Shown: positions 9,205-21,902, counted from the stretch's first letter. The stretch: DNA of 64,000 nucleotides from Isoetes taiwanensis (GCA_021234155.1 JAJEKV010000302.1:184001-248000); one strand, 5' to 3'. A program made the numbers and translations. Notes: generated by a model from the letters alone, not told the origin.

Positions 9205-10646
9205 GTAATGTGATTTGGTGTTACTGGAGAGTGTTTTTATATTCTCGTTTATTTACTTGGATGTGATGATAATACTGTGCAACGATGGGTAATGTAGGCA
9301 TTTTTTTTAATGCGGTTTTGGACACGCCCATTTGTTTCGCTTTTACATGATGGGAAGATATTAAGGTATATGCTAGTCCCATTGCAAGCAATAGAACACA
9401 TTTGTTTATGCTGGGCTTCGATTGATGAAGCTTCACAAGTATGAATGCTTTTTTATTCTGGAATTAGATCTTCCTCTTTGTTGCACCATTAAACAGCCTT
9501 AAAAATGTCTTCTGCTTCAAAAAAAAAGTCGTATTTGAATATAAATTTGCAGGGGTTTGAAAAGAAGTCCACTGGCTTTATTCTTTTTCGGAAGCCCCCT
9601 GATTAAAAGCAGCGATGTTCTTGCAGCTGTCAACACTGCAAAACTTGGCAGTTTGGCAATAGACGGTTATGGCTGGGATCTTTGTTGGGTGGGGTTCTTG
9701 TGACAGGGTCCAGCATAAGTTGCATGGCAGTTCCTTTTATTCACCAATTTTCACATTATTATGACAATTAAATTATTCTTGATAAAGAACTTCCACCATA
9801 TTATGAAGGAAATTCCTGACTGATGGACTCTAGACGCCCATGGGATATGCACGACCTTAAGGACTGTCAGAATTACTTTATGCATTTGCCATATTGGCAG
9901 TGAATAATATCAATGTAGAAAACAAGATTACTTTGTGATAGATTTGTTTTAAAATGCATTGCTGATCAGGTTACCCTAAAGATAGTAGTCTATACAAACT
10001 GTGAGTTCGGTCAGTCCAAAAGCAGAGATAACTTGCCGCATAGTGAGAACTATAGGGTGCAGGTAAAAAGAACTTGAACGCTCTTTTTAGACAAGGCTAT
10101 CATGTCATGGTCTTAGTGATAATATTTGTACAGAATGAAGTAAGTAGTGGAGACAAAGGGTTGCCTCTACCCTAGATTTTAGAGGCAAAATTTAGAGATA
10201 TGGAGCAGAAGAAGCCAAAAGCGGAACCATTGTCTTGCATCCCCACAGTTAGCAAATGACAACCAATATCTGAGCTAAGGAAAGAAATATTTGTGCTAGT
10301 ATACATGAGTACCGGAGGATTAACAAAGCATGACAAGATATGCGGATCTCAGAATATTTTATGAATGATGAAGCTATGTAAGGTCGTGTATGGTATGGCA
10401 GATAAAAATAGCATAAAGGAATGGCCGGAGCTGGTATTAGCAATGTGTGGTATATTAAAATAGATCAATTTAGAGAACAACCTGAAAATTATGGTTCTTC
10501 AGATTTCCCAATATATTATAGCTGTGCTGGAAGTGCGATTGTAAACTAAACTCTTAAGGTTTATATTCCTTTTTTTACTCTCTGCAGCAAGGCCGATCTG
10601 CATCTCTTTGACTATTTAAATGGTTCTTTTAGCTGTCGGCCACTGG
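9205..10646. other. Probable intron or intergenic DNA
   Basis: No protein similarity is visible apart from the doubtful stretch at 9551-9703. It continues on the other side of the retrotransposon at 23988, the two sides sharing the 5-bp ACTGG target duplication. Confidence 0.4.
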
Positions 10647-12310
10647 TGTGACGTCCCCTACTCGTATACGGTGCACCCACCGTATACAAACAGGAGTTCT
10701 CCCCCCATACCAGCGCCATGCCGATACAGGGCCCTCCACATGGCACTGCAACCGAGTCGGGTTCCAGTGGGAAGAGTGAAGGGGTCATTTACCCCGTCTC
10801 CCTCAGGGCCTACCTAGCTGCGGAAGCGTAAACATACACGTCAGTATACAAAGCATCACATACCCACCCGTAGGGTGGTACATCACATCTGCATAGACAA
10901 TGATCAGCACAATGCATATAGGGAATCCTACCCAAGGCTTAGACACAGGGATGGACTGACAAGCTTGGGTCTCCAGAGTTCATTGCAGACAGAATTCATG
11001 ACAATGGATTTGGCTGGCATAAGAACATGGCAATGGGTAGTCCACTCCATCCGCCCCTCTTGTGCACACTTTGCAGAGTAGGTTGAAAAGTGTTGGGACT
11101 TGACTGTAGCCCGCCGGATGCATAGCCGACAGGGCTATTCCTGGGTTACATCTCCCCAGGTCCGATGGGGCAGGCAGGGATCACTCCCTCCAGAGATCTA
11201 CATGCTGACTCAAGGAGACTAGAGAGCCACTGCCCTTATTCGACTGGAACCCAATGGAAAGTGAACCCCACTTCACGGGTGTCGAGCCCATGCCTTGCCC
11301 GCACTCAGTGGCAAGCCATTAGACCTAGTCACAATGATCCCCGGTAGGCCTTACACACCAGAGGGATCGTTCAAGAGTCAGGACACGAACCTCCTTCTTA
11401 GCCAGTCTGGTCCCTTCACCCACAACCAGGTGTGGTTCTTGTACACAGGCCGAATCTATATGGTGCTAGAGAGGCTAATCTAGGAGCATCCACTACCAAG
11501 CTTTAGGTCTCTACCCCCCTTTCCAATACAAGGAGTTCATAGAGATACGTCCTCCACATACATCATAAGAGAACTAAAGAACAAGATCTAATCTATATCA
11601 TAGAGTTAGGTTCTTTAGTTAGAGTCTGATACCTAGAGATCCAGAAGGCTGCTATGGGCAATTTAATAGGCTAAACCTACTGATTTTATGACTAAAAGAG
11701 GGTTTAAGCTATTAAATTGCCTAAATACCTGATCCTTGAGGGACTCCTCCTGACCTGAGCTCGACCATCCTGCTGAAACGCTCGAATCAAGGGAAACTAA
11801 GGGTACAGTTCTCTCCCATGCACGGGAGGCGGTTTTGGCTCTTGAGGCAGCCAAAACAGAGTTCTAAAGCCCTAGAAACGAAATTGGGCAAGTTAGGGTT
11901 TCCCCTCCTAAATAGACATGGGGATTGGTTAGGGTTTCCAATTATCCCCTTTTGGCATGTGGGATAATTGGGAATGGACCCACTTGCCATTAATGGCTAG
12001 GTGGCAAAATGTGCCCACATGGGAATGTGTGCACATTAATGAATGTGCACATTGGAGAATGTGCACATTAATTGCACCTATGGGTATGGCCCACTTGGCA
12101 TAAGGTGTCCATATGGAAATGTGTGCCCACATTAATGTGTATATTGGTAAATGTGCACATTAATGCTAATGCACATTTCTAGCAAGTTGCCCCCTAGGGC
12201 TACCCACTTGGCTATCGCGTCGACGCTGCGTCGGTCGGGGGATGGGTACGCTGCTGCGTGTGAGTATCTGATATACGTCCCGGGACCGTATATCGTGTCC
12301 GAACGTCACA
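10647..12310 (-). repeat. 3' LTR of chromovirus
   Basis: 1664 bp with terminal TGTGACGT / ACGTCACA. The minus-strand polypurine tract touches its inner edge. Region 12005-12175 contains repeated AATGTGCACATT palindromes. Compared with the 5' LTR most of the length is identical, with differences clustered in short GC-rich patches. Confidence 0.92.
12000..12180. repeat. AATGTGCACATT palindromes in LTR
   Basis: At least four copies of the 12-bp palindrome AATGTGCACATT or its core TGTGCACATTAAT occur here and in the other LTR at about 23690-23850. The related LTR at 31566-33069 lacks the array. Confidence 0.7.
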
Positions 12311-12325
12311 TTCTCCCCCTTGAAA
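12311..12325 (-). other. Polypurine tract (PPT)
   Basis: On the minus strand the sequence just before the 3' LTR is TTTCAAGGGGGAGAA, the primer site for plus-strand DNA synthesis. The second element has the equivalent TTTCAAGGTGGGGAGAA before 31566. Confidence 0.85.
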
Positions 12326-12329
12326 TGAT

Positions 12330-12349
12330 CTTTGTCAGCAAAGATCGTT
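12330..12349. repeat. Hairpin next to PPT
   Basis: GATCTTTG and CAAAGATC form a perfect 8-bp stem with a 4-nt loop immediately inside the PPT. The related element at 31.5 kb has lost one arm. Confidence 0.6.
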
Positions 12350-13264
12350 GGGTCTCCACCTTGGGAACTTCCTAACACGCAATCACCCTGATACATACAA
12401 TATACTACTATATCATTTACACATTTATTAACATTACCTTAAGGTAAAATTTTTAGAACATTATTACGTGATTATATTATGAAATCACTTATCAATTCAC
12501 AACATCATTAAAACAGGTTACTCAATAGTTCACTTATCATGGCAATTAAGTTTATCAAAATTCAAATTAACATCCGAGGTACTCTTCATTCCTTGCAACA
12601 CATTCCAACAAAATTTGTGTTGCAAGTCTTATCTTCGACCTCCTTGCCCTCCGGAGCGCTCTATTGGCCTGCAGGTCGACACTACGTTAGTACCATTTAA
12701 TTATTAATAAAATTTTGGTTATATGGTGACCACCCCACCTATCTACATGGATGCATGGCTAATCTCCCGGCGTAGGAAGAGGATGAATCTTCCATAATGG
12801 CCGAGGAGATAGCGCCTAAATGCCTATATGCCTCTCATGCCTACACCCTAGTTGCCCAGCGTGGAGGATAGGTCCTTCCCGTATGGGGCGTGAAGGTCAG
12901 ATTCCTCCTATCAAAGCATATATGGGGCTAGAGGTGCTTTTCCTATGAATGCATCCTTCCATGTCCTCCTTTCTCTCGAGATCGTCTACTTCCGTGGAAC
13001 AGAAGTAGACTTTCTAATCTACCTTCCACTCTTCCAAGCGGAAATGCGGTCATGCCTACATCGACATTACATCACGCCCTAGAGATCATCGTAGCGGTCT
13101 CATCATCGGTAACAACGCATGCAATCCATACCTAGCATAGGTTGCATGCATAGATTATTCTTAACTACACATAGAATTAATCTACACAAATCGACATGCC
13201 TGAGCCGATTTCTTCGGAGATGACCTTGCCGTCCCATTGCTCCATGAATTGTGGGGTGCTTGCT
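12350..13264. other. 3' untranslated region of chromovirus
   Basis: No coding signal. It contains a stem CTTGCAACACA / TGTGTTGCAAG (12593-12628) that is present in both related elements, and a stretch (12940-13215) that is found inverted at 30360-30600. Confidence 0.6.
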
Positions 13265-16200
13265 TTAATAGATCCTTCTTAAGTACCCCGTCGCGTCTTC
13301 CAGCGGCAAGTGCTTCCACTTGACCAAATATTGGAGAAACTCTGATCTCCTTGTTTTCTTGAAAGCTTTATCAAGAATCAATTCTGGAACTATTTCCAGC
13401 TCCTCCTCCATCATTTCCAACAACGTTGGAGTGTCCAAGACTTCGTCTGGATTTGGAGTGTGCTTCTTCAACAACCGGCGTGGAAGACCTTATGAATCTT
13501 TAGGTGTCTTTGGTAGATCCAATCTGTAGGATTGATTACCTATTCTCTTGATTATCTTGAAAGGTCCAGCCCACCTTGGAGCAAGCTTCTTGCAATTCCC
13601 GATCCTGAGCTTCGCCTGCTTCACCTTGATCTTGAGCCACACATTGTCACCAACTTCGAACTCTCTGACTGTTCGATGCTTGTCGGCGATGCTCTTTTGC
13701 CGACTCCTTGCTGCTAGGAGATATCCTCGCACTTCTTCCACGAGCTGCTGCATATCGGCCAACATCTGCTGTGAGACTTCTACTTTTGACACAGGATTGT
13801 GCCAAGTGTCTGGAGTTAGGCATTGATAGCCGTAATTGATCATAAATGGCGACATTTGGGATGATTCCTGCTTGGTGCTATTGTATGCAAACTTCGACCA
13901 AGTGAATAAATTCTTCCCACATACCTTGCTTATTCGGACATAGTTTCAGTAGCATGTCCTCCAAAATTCTGTTGGTCCGTTCCGTTTGGCCATCCGTCGA
14001 GGATGATCTGCCCGTGCTCATGGATAACCGTGCGAGATGGTCGTAAAGAGGTCTTGCCAAAAAGCCGCTCATGAACCGGATCCCCGTAGGAGATAATCTC
14101 CCTTTGCATACCATGAAGTCACGAAGATCTCTTTGGTGAAGAGCTTTCTTTGTATCCATAGTCTGTATCGTAGTCCCCGCAAGGCACGAAATGTGCCATT
14201 TTCGACAACTTGTCGACTACTACCATCAAAGCCTCCTTCCCTCTTCCGTCCTTGGAAGCCCCGTGATGAAATCCATGCTGATGACTTCCCACTTAGCGTT
14301 TGGCACCGCTAAAAAGGGCTCAAAAGCTCACGGAATTGAAGCCGTTACGCCTTCGTTTTTCGACAAAGTGACATTCCTTGATGTAGCGAGCTACACGCTT
14401 CTTCATTCTGGCCAATAATAGGCTGCTGCGTGCTTTGAAATATGTTTTCATGAATCATGGCCGGCTATTGAATTTGTTATTGTGTGTGTCATGGAGGATC
14501 AACTTCCTTACTCCACGAAGATTACGGCACACACAACTTGTTCTTATGATATAATAGGTTACCTTCCTTCTTAAAATGTTTGAAGGCTTCGCTCCTTATA
14601 CATTCTTGCTTCTCTACATAAACTTGCCCAAACTTCCTTGAAGTCGACATCTGATTGGCAAGGATTTTTCGATCTTCTTCCGAAGTCATTTGAAAAGCGT
14701 CGAAATTGCATTGCAATGCACTCTAGTTGTCGGGGATGCCTTGAAAGCGCATCCGCTACCACATTGAGCTTCCACGGCTTGTAGACTATATCAAAGTCAT
14801 ACTCTTCAAGGAACTCCATCCACCTTCTACGCCTCGGGTTGAGGTGTGGTTCGCGTAAATACATCTTTGGAGGCTCGATGATCGTATCCAATTGGAACTT
14901 TCTTCCCAAAAGGTAATGCCTCCAAATTTTTAATGCCACGACAACCGCCAAGCAGCTCTTGATCATGCGTGGGGTAGCGTTTGGCGTCGTTCATCTTCAC
15001 AGGTAAATGCGCTACTACGCTCTTCTTGCATGAAACCGCACTTGTGTAGCTATCTTACTCGCATCTGTTGCTACAAGCTTATCTTTCTCAGGAGTGCGGC
15101 GAGGGGTTAAGGCGGGGCGGTTGTTAAGGCTTCCTTCAGCAGTTCAAACCCCTTTTGGGCTTTCTTGTGCCAATGATCTACCCAATCTTTCACTTTTTCC
15201 GCCCTCGTCGAGTGTTAGCGGGGCGCTATCTTAGCAAAGTTCTTCACGAACTTCCTGTAGTACCCGCTAGGGCGAGGGAACCGACCTCATGCACATTCTT
15301 GATTGCGGCCCTTTGAATGGCGGCTTCAATCTTGGAAAGGGTCCGTCGAAATTCCTTCACCGATATCACGTGACCAAGATATTCCACCTTTTCCGTTCTT
15401 GGTGACGCCGACAACTTAGCGCATAACCGGTGCCTCTTCACTTTTCCGGCACCCTCCTTAAGTGTTATGCGTGCTCTTCAAAGGGATCTGCTATACACCA
15501 AAATGTCATCAAAGAACACTATCACAAAGGTGTCTAAGAACTCCCACGAAGATATTATTCATGAGCCTCATGAGCGTTGTTGGGCGTTCGATAAGCTTAA
15601 AGGCATTACCGTGAACTCATAATGTCCATACAGCGTCCGAAGCGGTCTTATGAATATCTTCTTCCTTTATCGGATCGATGATATCCCGACCTTAAGTCGA
15701 TTTTGAGAAGACCTTTGCTCCTTGAAGCTGATCCATCAAGTCATCCAGGCACGGGAAGCGCATACTTGTTTTTGATGGTGTGCTTGTTCAGCGCCTATAG
15801 TCTATGCACATCCTCAAACCGCCATCCTTCTTCTTGACAAAAGAATGGGCGCTCCAAATGGCGAGGCGCTAGGTCTAATAAAGCCTAGGTCGAGCAACTC
15901 CCCGCAATTGCTTCTTTAGCTCTGTCAATTCCTGCGTCGTCATTCTGTATGGAGCCTTACTTGTGGGCTTCGTTCCCGGTTCGAGTGCTATCTCGCACTC
16001 GACTCCTCTGTAAGGAGGGAGGTGCTCGATCTCATCAGGAAAGAGATCATGGAATTCCGTGATCAAGTTAGCTATCTGCTTCGGCAATGCTGAGCACCTT
16101 GTCTTCTTTGCTTTCTCCGGACTCCGGCTCTTCGATCTCAAGCTTGAAGATGTATGCTACCTGCTCGCTCTTGATTGACTTGAACAGCCATTTAGAAGAC

Positions 16201-16600
16201 ATACACTGCATGATGGGAACAACTACCTGAGATCTCAATAATCTTGCCGTCGGGCGTTGGGAAGGTCACTTTCCACTTTCCACAATCAATGATGGCCCCT
16301 GCCGGTCCAAGGTACTCCATTCCTATGATCAAGTCATACTTGCCAATGCCCATTACTTCGCCCCCCATCCGGATGTTTATTCACGGCAAATCGATGTCGA
16401 AATTGATCCTCTTGCCTGCTGTCTGCCTTACTGCTCCACTTGCTAAAACAACGGGTCTCGGCCCGACTTCATCGGTTTCAACTTCAACATTTGCACCATT
16501 CTTGGGGGCCTTAAAGTTATGGCTACTTTACGAATCTATCGGGACTATGAAAGACTTGGCCTTGGCCTTCCCTCTTGTGGAAATTACCTTATATTGACTC
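13265..16600 (-). pseudogene. pol: Chromovirus pol: PR-RT-RH-IN-chromodomain
   Basis: The polyprotein makes the enzymes for replication and integration. In order on the minus strand: protease end near 16400-16250 (GEVMGIGKYDLIIGMEYLG); RT near 15900-15240 (start SKAPYRMTTQELTELKKQL, active-site FFDDILVYS at about 15530-15490, EYLGHVIS); RNase H 14966-14571 (LAVVVALKIWRHYLLGRKF, VVADALSRHP); integrase core 14290-13878 (MDFITGLPRTEEG, DGQTERTNRILEDML); integrase GPY/F-type end LAPRWAGPFKIIKRIG (13855-13490); chromodomain PELILDKAFKK then YLVKWKHLPLEDAT (13474-13265). Numerous small indels break the frame, for example in the SFLGLAGYYR region near 15280. The chromodomain assigns it to chromoviruses; I did not resolve the clade. 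Confidence 0.9.
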
Positions 16601-16609
16601 TCTCTCGCT

Positions 16610-17945
16610 TTACGTATCTATTGCGGCAAAGATATGACACTCACCACGAATGTAGTCTCGGGCTACTTGCCCGTCGTCGTCATCGACGGGATGTCCCAAT
16701 CTCCCAATTACGCTAGTGCCGCACTCATGACATAGGGGCGGGTTCATTTGTTCTATGGCTTGGCTGAAAGCATCGAAGCAAAGGCTGTTTTCTCCATGCA
16801 CTCCTGCCTCTTTTCCTTGGGCATAGCCTGTAAAAAGGATCGTACTGCTTTGGAGTAGTTTGATCCCTCCTGCTTGTCCTTGAAGGACACTGCTTCTTCT
16901 CGTTCGCTTCCTGATTTCCACCATATGGGGCTCTATTTGGACTGGGCTTGTTGCTCTAGGGCTATCTAGCTCCGATGCTTTGCCTTTGTCACGAAAGTGC
17001 TGGCGCCTCACGAGGTCCGTTCCTTGCAAGCTTATAGCCTTGCACTCGCTTCCCGATCTTGTCTTAGGGTTTATTGCCCTCACCCGACTTTGCGAATCTC
17101 ATCGTTCAGACCCTTCAATATAACTTTCCCTTTGCATGCTTCTCTCCCAACTTTGGTACATCTGACCTCGGCCTCATGAATTCCTCTGTATATTTACGGG
17201 ATGACTTGTTTTCCTTCTTTGCAACCTATAGAGGCTGGCGCATCATCTTTGGACTTATGCTCTCTTGGGACATAGTGGCGCTTGAAGGCTTTAGCAAACT
17301 TCTTGAACACAAAAGCGTCCTGCTCAAGCCATGGGCCTTTGCATACCCCTTCCACCAAATCGTCTTTGCTCCTTTCTTCGGGTTGGCTACATTTGCCACT
17401 CGGCCTTTATCCTTGTCCTTCATACCATAAAGCGTTTCCATATTCGGCTCATTTCATCAAGCCAAGCCTCGGCCTCCATTCTTGACTGTTCTCGCCGAGA
17501 ATTGCTTTCGAGTTTCTGGCTTTCCAAACATTTCCCAAAGCGAGTCTACCTTCTTTTGGTAGTCCGAGGCTCTTGTGTCCCTTTGTCGTCCATCCGGGGG
17601 TATTCCTCGCCTTAGTCTTCGGTGTCCCTTTGCCTTCCATACGTTCGGTCCGGGCTGTTCTTCTTCCTCTTCCTGAGTCGAGTCGAGTCCGAGCTTGAGT
17701 CGGAGGAATCAGGCTGGGGGATCTCCTTCTCTTGCTTCTCTTCTTGTCCCTTCTTTTCAGAGCTGATGCTTGTGGCAATTGGCGTTGCCCACCGAACCCG
17801 CTCACCTTGTCTTTGCTGTGAGCCTTTATCTGCTCAAGGTCCGTCCTCATCACGGGATATCTCCTCCTCTGGGGTCATGGGTTCCATTTCTTCAAATAGG
17901 TTCCTTCTTGGGAGGTGGTCTAGGCGAGAGTCTGTTCTTCCATGA
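16610..17945 (-). pseudogene. gag: Chromovirus gag
   Basis: The Gag polyprotein forms the particle and binds RNA. From a start near 17945 (MPRHHG) the conceptual product is acidic and polar (ISRDEDGP, SDSSSDSTQEEEEQPG), then reads WLDEMSRIW near 17460, and ends in a degenerate zinc-knuckle-like region LCHECGTS ... GHPVDDDDGQVARDYIRGEC near 16740-16640 (CCHC pattern shifted). It is broken into several frames. Position directly upstream of the protease supports the call. An AT-rich TATA-like run on the minus strand (18107-18130) lies about 160 bp before the start. Confidence 0.7.
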
Positions 17946-18099
17946 TGTCTCGGCATTGTTGTTCTCTGAGCCTAGGCCTCTAGCTGCATACACAAGTAAT
18001 TCATGGCTATATGGTTAGTTTTCTTGTTTTCTTACATTGTTTACGTTTATTGGCATAGTTGTGGCGCAAAATGCATCAACAAGACATTTAAGAGTGCAA

Positions 18100-19777
18100 G
18101 AGGGATTATATTTATATTATATAATATTTTAGTACAAAAGTGCCTCAGGGATCAAGAGTCTAACTAATCTTGAAATCGTAGGTAAGGCGGGTTGTCCTCG
18201 GGGAACTTCTTAACTTGGGCGTTCCTTAGAATGACCCAAGTTCCTCATGACGCTTTTTTGACGAGCATTTGCAAGGCTCTCATCGGCTCTTCCACCACCG
18301 ATCCGGATGTAAGGGCTGCGGTGGCCGCCAATCTCGCTTTGGCGTCGATGGGGTATGGCGAAGTCGAAGAAGGTCAAGTGCCATTGCCCTCTTGACCCGG
18401 GGCGGCGAAGTCGACATTTGCGCTATCGCGAGCATGCACCTGCGAAGTCACGAGAGTGCAATCGGCATGAACACTCCTTCTTCACCTCGGGGGCTGAACT
18501 TGCGGTGGATTACCGCTATTCTCCCATCTAGCGGCGGCGGGGTAGTACCTCGGGGACTGTCATTGTCGCGTCGCTGAAACCCTCTCGGCTTGTTTGGCCT
18601 CCAGCTACGGTGCCTCCGGCGATTGGTCGACTTCTATTTCTGGTGAGGTCGGTGGTCTTCAATTGTGGAGTCGACTTCGCCCGAGGTCGATTCCTGCTCC
18701 TCTTGATGGAGGTGGTGTCGAAGGCCTCGGCATTAAAATGCTTGTGGTCTTCCACGGATCCCCATCTGTTCTGGAGGGCAAGGAACTCCTCCTCATTGGC
18801 AGCTCTCGCTCGTCCATCATTTGCACGATCTTCTTTGTAGGCTGGATGTGCGAAGTCGACTCTCTCTGTGTAAGTGTCGGCGTCCCTCACTGGGGGCGGA
18901 AAGTCAGGGCTCCCGGACGATGAAGTCGCCCAAGTCATTTGCCCGTAGCTGGTGGAGTAGTTCGTCAACCAGCTCCCTCTCTCGCACTTTTCGGGGAAGG
19001 TTCGGATGTCATTTGAGGGTAAATACTCCTCTGTTGATGATGATTGGGGCTAGGCTTGTGATGCCTAGCCGAGTGGGGAGCAATCGATGTTACGCGGCTC
19101 GCTCAAAGTTAAGCCATCTCTGATTACGCTTGTTGCCGTTCCTCCTCACGAGTCGAGCTCAGGTGTACTTATTGTCGTCGGACTCCTCTTCTTCTTCGTC
19201 TTCTCCTTCTGCTCTTGCTGATATTGCAAGCGCATATCGCTCTTCTTCTGTCTTTGCTATGGGGTCCACCTCCGCCGGAGGGATAGAGGTTGCCCCATTG
19301 GGTTTTCGACACGGTGGGATAAGAAAATGGCTAAGGCAGCGGTGTAGGAGAAGTACTTGGTCTGTTAATTTTGTCGGGACCATGTAGTCTGGCGACCTTT
19401 GCGCTTTGTTGGTTAGGTACTTGGCGATGTTGGGGACATCCTCCAAGGCTGCTTGAAGGGATGGGAGGGGGACAAAATAGCCTATGCAAGGGGGACTGGA
19501 CAAGGGAGGGTCCTACCCTAGCTTGGAACTCTGCTAGGACTTGTCTATATGCTGGGGTTGCATTTAAAGTAGCTTTCACATCTAATTCCTTCTCGAAGAC
19601 TCGGAAGATGTCGTTGACATCGCCTCGGCCCGGCATATAGACCGGCGGCTGTACCATCGGTGAAGTCGGCGGTGGCCATTGATCTAGCAAGGAAGGGAGT
19701 ATCAAGCGGATGCGAAGCGCCTCGGGGGGAGCTGGAAGATTGCCTAAGCAGTGGAGAGAAAACTTGCAGGGTGCCAA
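18100..19777 (-). pseudogene. Unassigned open region A between 5' LTR and gag
   Basis: Overlapping minus-strand open stretches (19331-19777, 19159-19503, 18528-18968) join into one conceptual product with at least two frameshifts. It reads MAPCKFSLHC, GRGDVNDIFRVFEKELDVK, AALEDVPNIAKYLTNKA, KLTDQVLLLHRCLSHFLIPP, then a Glu-rich stretch EGEDEEEEESDD and a Ser/Arg-rich end. I do not recognise a domain; it is not obviously gag or pol. A TATA-like box lies at 19795-19804 on the same strand. Since that is only about 18 bp before the first ATG, the used start may be the internal MVQPPVYM near 19655. The region is bounded upstream by two long hairpins. Confidence 0.5.
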
Positions 19778-19794
19778 AATGAAAAATGATGGAC

Positions 19795-19804
19795 CTATTT
19801 ATAG
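19795..19804 (-). promoter_or_regulatory. TATA-like box before region A
   Basis: The minus strand reads CTATAAATAG. An identical 10-mer at 21751-21760 precedes region B. Confidence 0.5.
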
Positions 19805-19983
19805 AAAAATGGAAAACCCTAATTTTTTGGATGACCTAGAATTCACTGGAGTTGGGCGATTCTGACCTATTAGGAGGTGCAATTGAGTGTTTGGAGGCTA
19901 ATTTTTGGTTTAAAGCATGCTAAGAACAACTAATGAACCTATTGCAGCAAACTGGAGATCATTTGGTGAAGAAAATGGTGCGA

Positions 19984-20052
19984 GGTCTCACGCGTTGCGC
20001 ATGAGGACATTTTGAGAATCTCATTTTTACGTCTGGCGCGACGTGTGAGACA
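19984..20052. repeat. Long hairpin H1
   Basis: Arms GTCTCACGCG..GCGC and GGCGCGACGTGTGAGAC surround GAGAATCTCATTTTTAC. It is the most diverged of four copies. Confidence 0.75.
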
Positions 20053-20183
20053 TGGGTCCTAATTGGGCTAGGCTTACTCAATTTGGGTGATCTAAGGCTG
20101 TAATTCCACTAAACTCGTCGAGTTAGGCAGAATTAACCCCTTATTTGGTCGATTTGGGAGCATTTTGGGCACTTTTGGGCATG

Positions 20184-20252
20184 GTCTCACACGTTGCGCC
20201 CAGAGCCAGAAAATGAGAATCTCATTTTCTGTCCTGGCGCGACGTGTGAGAC
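20184..20252. repeat. Long hairpin H2
   Basis: A nearly perfect 69-bp palindrome: GTCTCACACGTTGCGCC at one end, GGCGCGACGTGTGAGAC at the other, and AGAAAATGAGAATCTCATTTTCT-like centre. H1 and H2 are 200 bp apart. Confidence 0.8.
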
Positions 20253-20599
20253 ATCGTCTCAATTTTGCTCAAAGCTCCAATTTAACTAAAACAAAAGCTA
20301 GAAATCGATATCTTAACTTATTTAAACAAAATCTGACACTTTATTTACAAAAATTCTTTATATTAACAAAAATGTTCATTATTTACAAAAAGGTTTCAAG
20401 GCGTTCTCCCTTGATGTTCACGGCAAGATACATATCCCCGCCTCATGAGGGTAACCCTCTTGGCGTACCTTTGCAATGCAGGTAGTTGAATCTTCAAAAT
20501 CTTTGCACTATCTTTGCCTCTGCTTTGCCTCACTGTAGCACACGGCAACATTTCGTCGGTTACTCGCATAAAAGGTGTTGTATTCTGCGCATGACTTCA

Positions 20600-21750
20600 C
20601 GAACCAAGCGTTGGAGCGGCGCGGGGATCAAGAGTCAGTAACTCTTACGGAAGTGGCGGATCTCCTTGAGAAACTCTGTCCTCAACTTCTTCTTCTTGCT
20701 CCGCTTCTTCCACGGTGCTCGGGAGGCTTGGGCTGGTGGCGATGGCTTCAAAGGTCGACTTCTTGTCGGATGTCCGCCGATTGTTCTTACCTTGCTCACG
20801 ATGGTAGGTATTGTATGCCTCCCACTTCACCATGTACAGCGTTGTGCTCCTTGATCTTCTTCCCGATAGACCTTGGCCAAGGGTCTATCCGTCGCCCTCC
20901 CGTTGTGGTGCGGGGCTTTAACCCTATCCACGTTGGAAAAGGTGGGGGCTTGTGTCTGCGGACTGATCTTCCTCAGGTGCCACCTTTCGGGTACCTCCTT
21001 CTCCACAGGTGGGGGTTTTGAAGAGCTTCGCCCCCTCGGGTTGGGGATGTAATCCTCGTCCAGAGTCGTCGGTGAGGGCGGGGGTCCGCTTCGCTGTTGG
21101 TTCGATTGATCACGGGACCCGTCGGCTGCGCTTGTCGACCTTCACAACTTTCGCCGCTTTTGCCTTGATGGCTTTGGCCTTTCTCTTCTTTGGCCCGGCT
21201 GGCTGGTGGTGGTCGTCTTCGACTCTTTAGTCCTCTGCTCCGGTGGCTCTTTGGCTTCATACTTGGCGATGGAAGCGTGCAAGATCGGCTTCTTCATCCG
21301 GGGTGAGCCGGTGTGCTTTGCTCTTCTCTCCCTTGCTCCTCTGGCGTGTGGGTCTCGATGCGGTGTTGCTCCTCGGCTATTGGCTGCCACAATGCTCCCT
21401 TTGCTCCACTGGTCCTCTCTTCCTCCCGCTGCGATCTCCTCTAGGATTTGATGCATGATGTCACGGCGGTCGGCGTCTATGATCTACGTGTGGTGGCTCC
21501 GTCCAGATCTGCATCTTAATTTCGAAGAAGATTAGCCTCCCGAGGAAAAGGCGTTCTTGAAGGACTCTCACGAAAGAGGCGAGAACCAGTGGCGGTGGAG
21601 GATTCACTCCCACGAGGCTTAGAGGCGATCACATTTTAATGCGGGCCATCATTTTACGGTTCGTCGATCGGAGCTAAGCGCCATAAAATCGCCTTGGCGA
21701 ACACGAGCAAACCTCTAAGGAATTAACGCGGAAATGGGAGGGGTCTAGGT
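20600..21750 (-). pseudogene. Unassigned open region B between 5' LTR and gag
   Basis: Minus-strand open stretches (21142-21456, 20973-21260, 20645-20833) join with frameshifts. The product is basic and rich in Pro, Ser, Arg and Lys (KPILHASIAKYEAKEPPEQR, KTTTTSQPGQRRERPKPSRQ, PNPRGRSSSKPPPVEKEVPE, RAPWKKRSKKKK). No domain recognised; composition suggests a nucleic-acid-binding or disordered protein. It is preceded by an exact copy of the TATA-like box of region A and by hairpins H3 and H4, so A and B share upstream architecture although their proteins do not look alike. Confidence 0.45.
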
Positions 21751-21760
21751 CTATTTATAG
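21751..21760 (-). promoter_or_regulatory. TATA-like box before region B
   Basis: Minus strand CTATAAATAG, same as at 19795-19804, about 75 bp downstream (in minus direction) of hairpin H3. Confidence 0.5.
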
Positions 21761-21834
21761 GGGTCAATTTTAGGTCAACTTTTAAACTACCTTTTTGGGG
21801 TGCTTAAAACATCTAAAAACACCTAATTAAGCAA

Positions 21835-21902
21835 GGTCTCACACGTTGCGCCCAGCCCAAAAATGAAAAAGTCATTTCCTGTCCTGGCGCGACGTGTGAG
21901 AC
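21835..21902. repeat. Long hairpin H3
   Basis: Same arms as H2 (GTCTCACACGTTGCGCC / GGCGCGACGTGTGAGAC) with a changed centre. Confidence 0.8.

Noticed and set aside
18192-19387. Several overlapping plus-strand open stretches of 60-109 codons
   Set aside because: They are antisense to the minus-strand retroelement frames, low in complexity and without any family resemblance.
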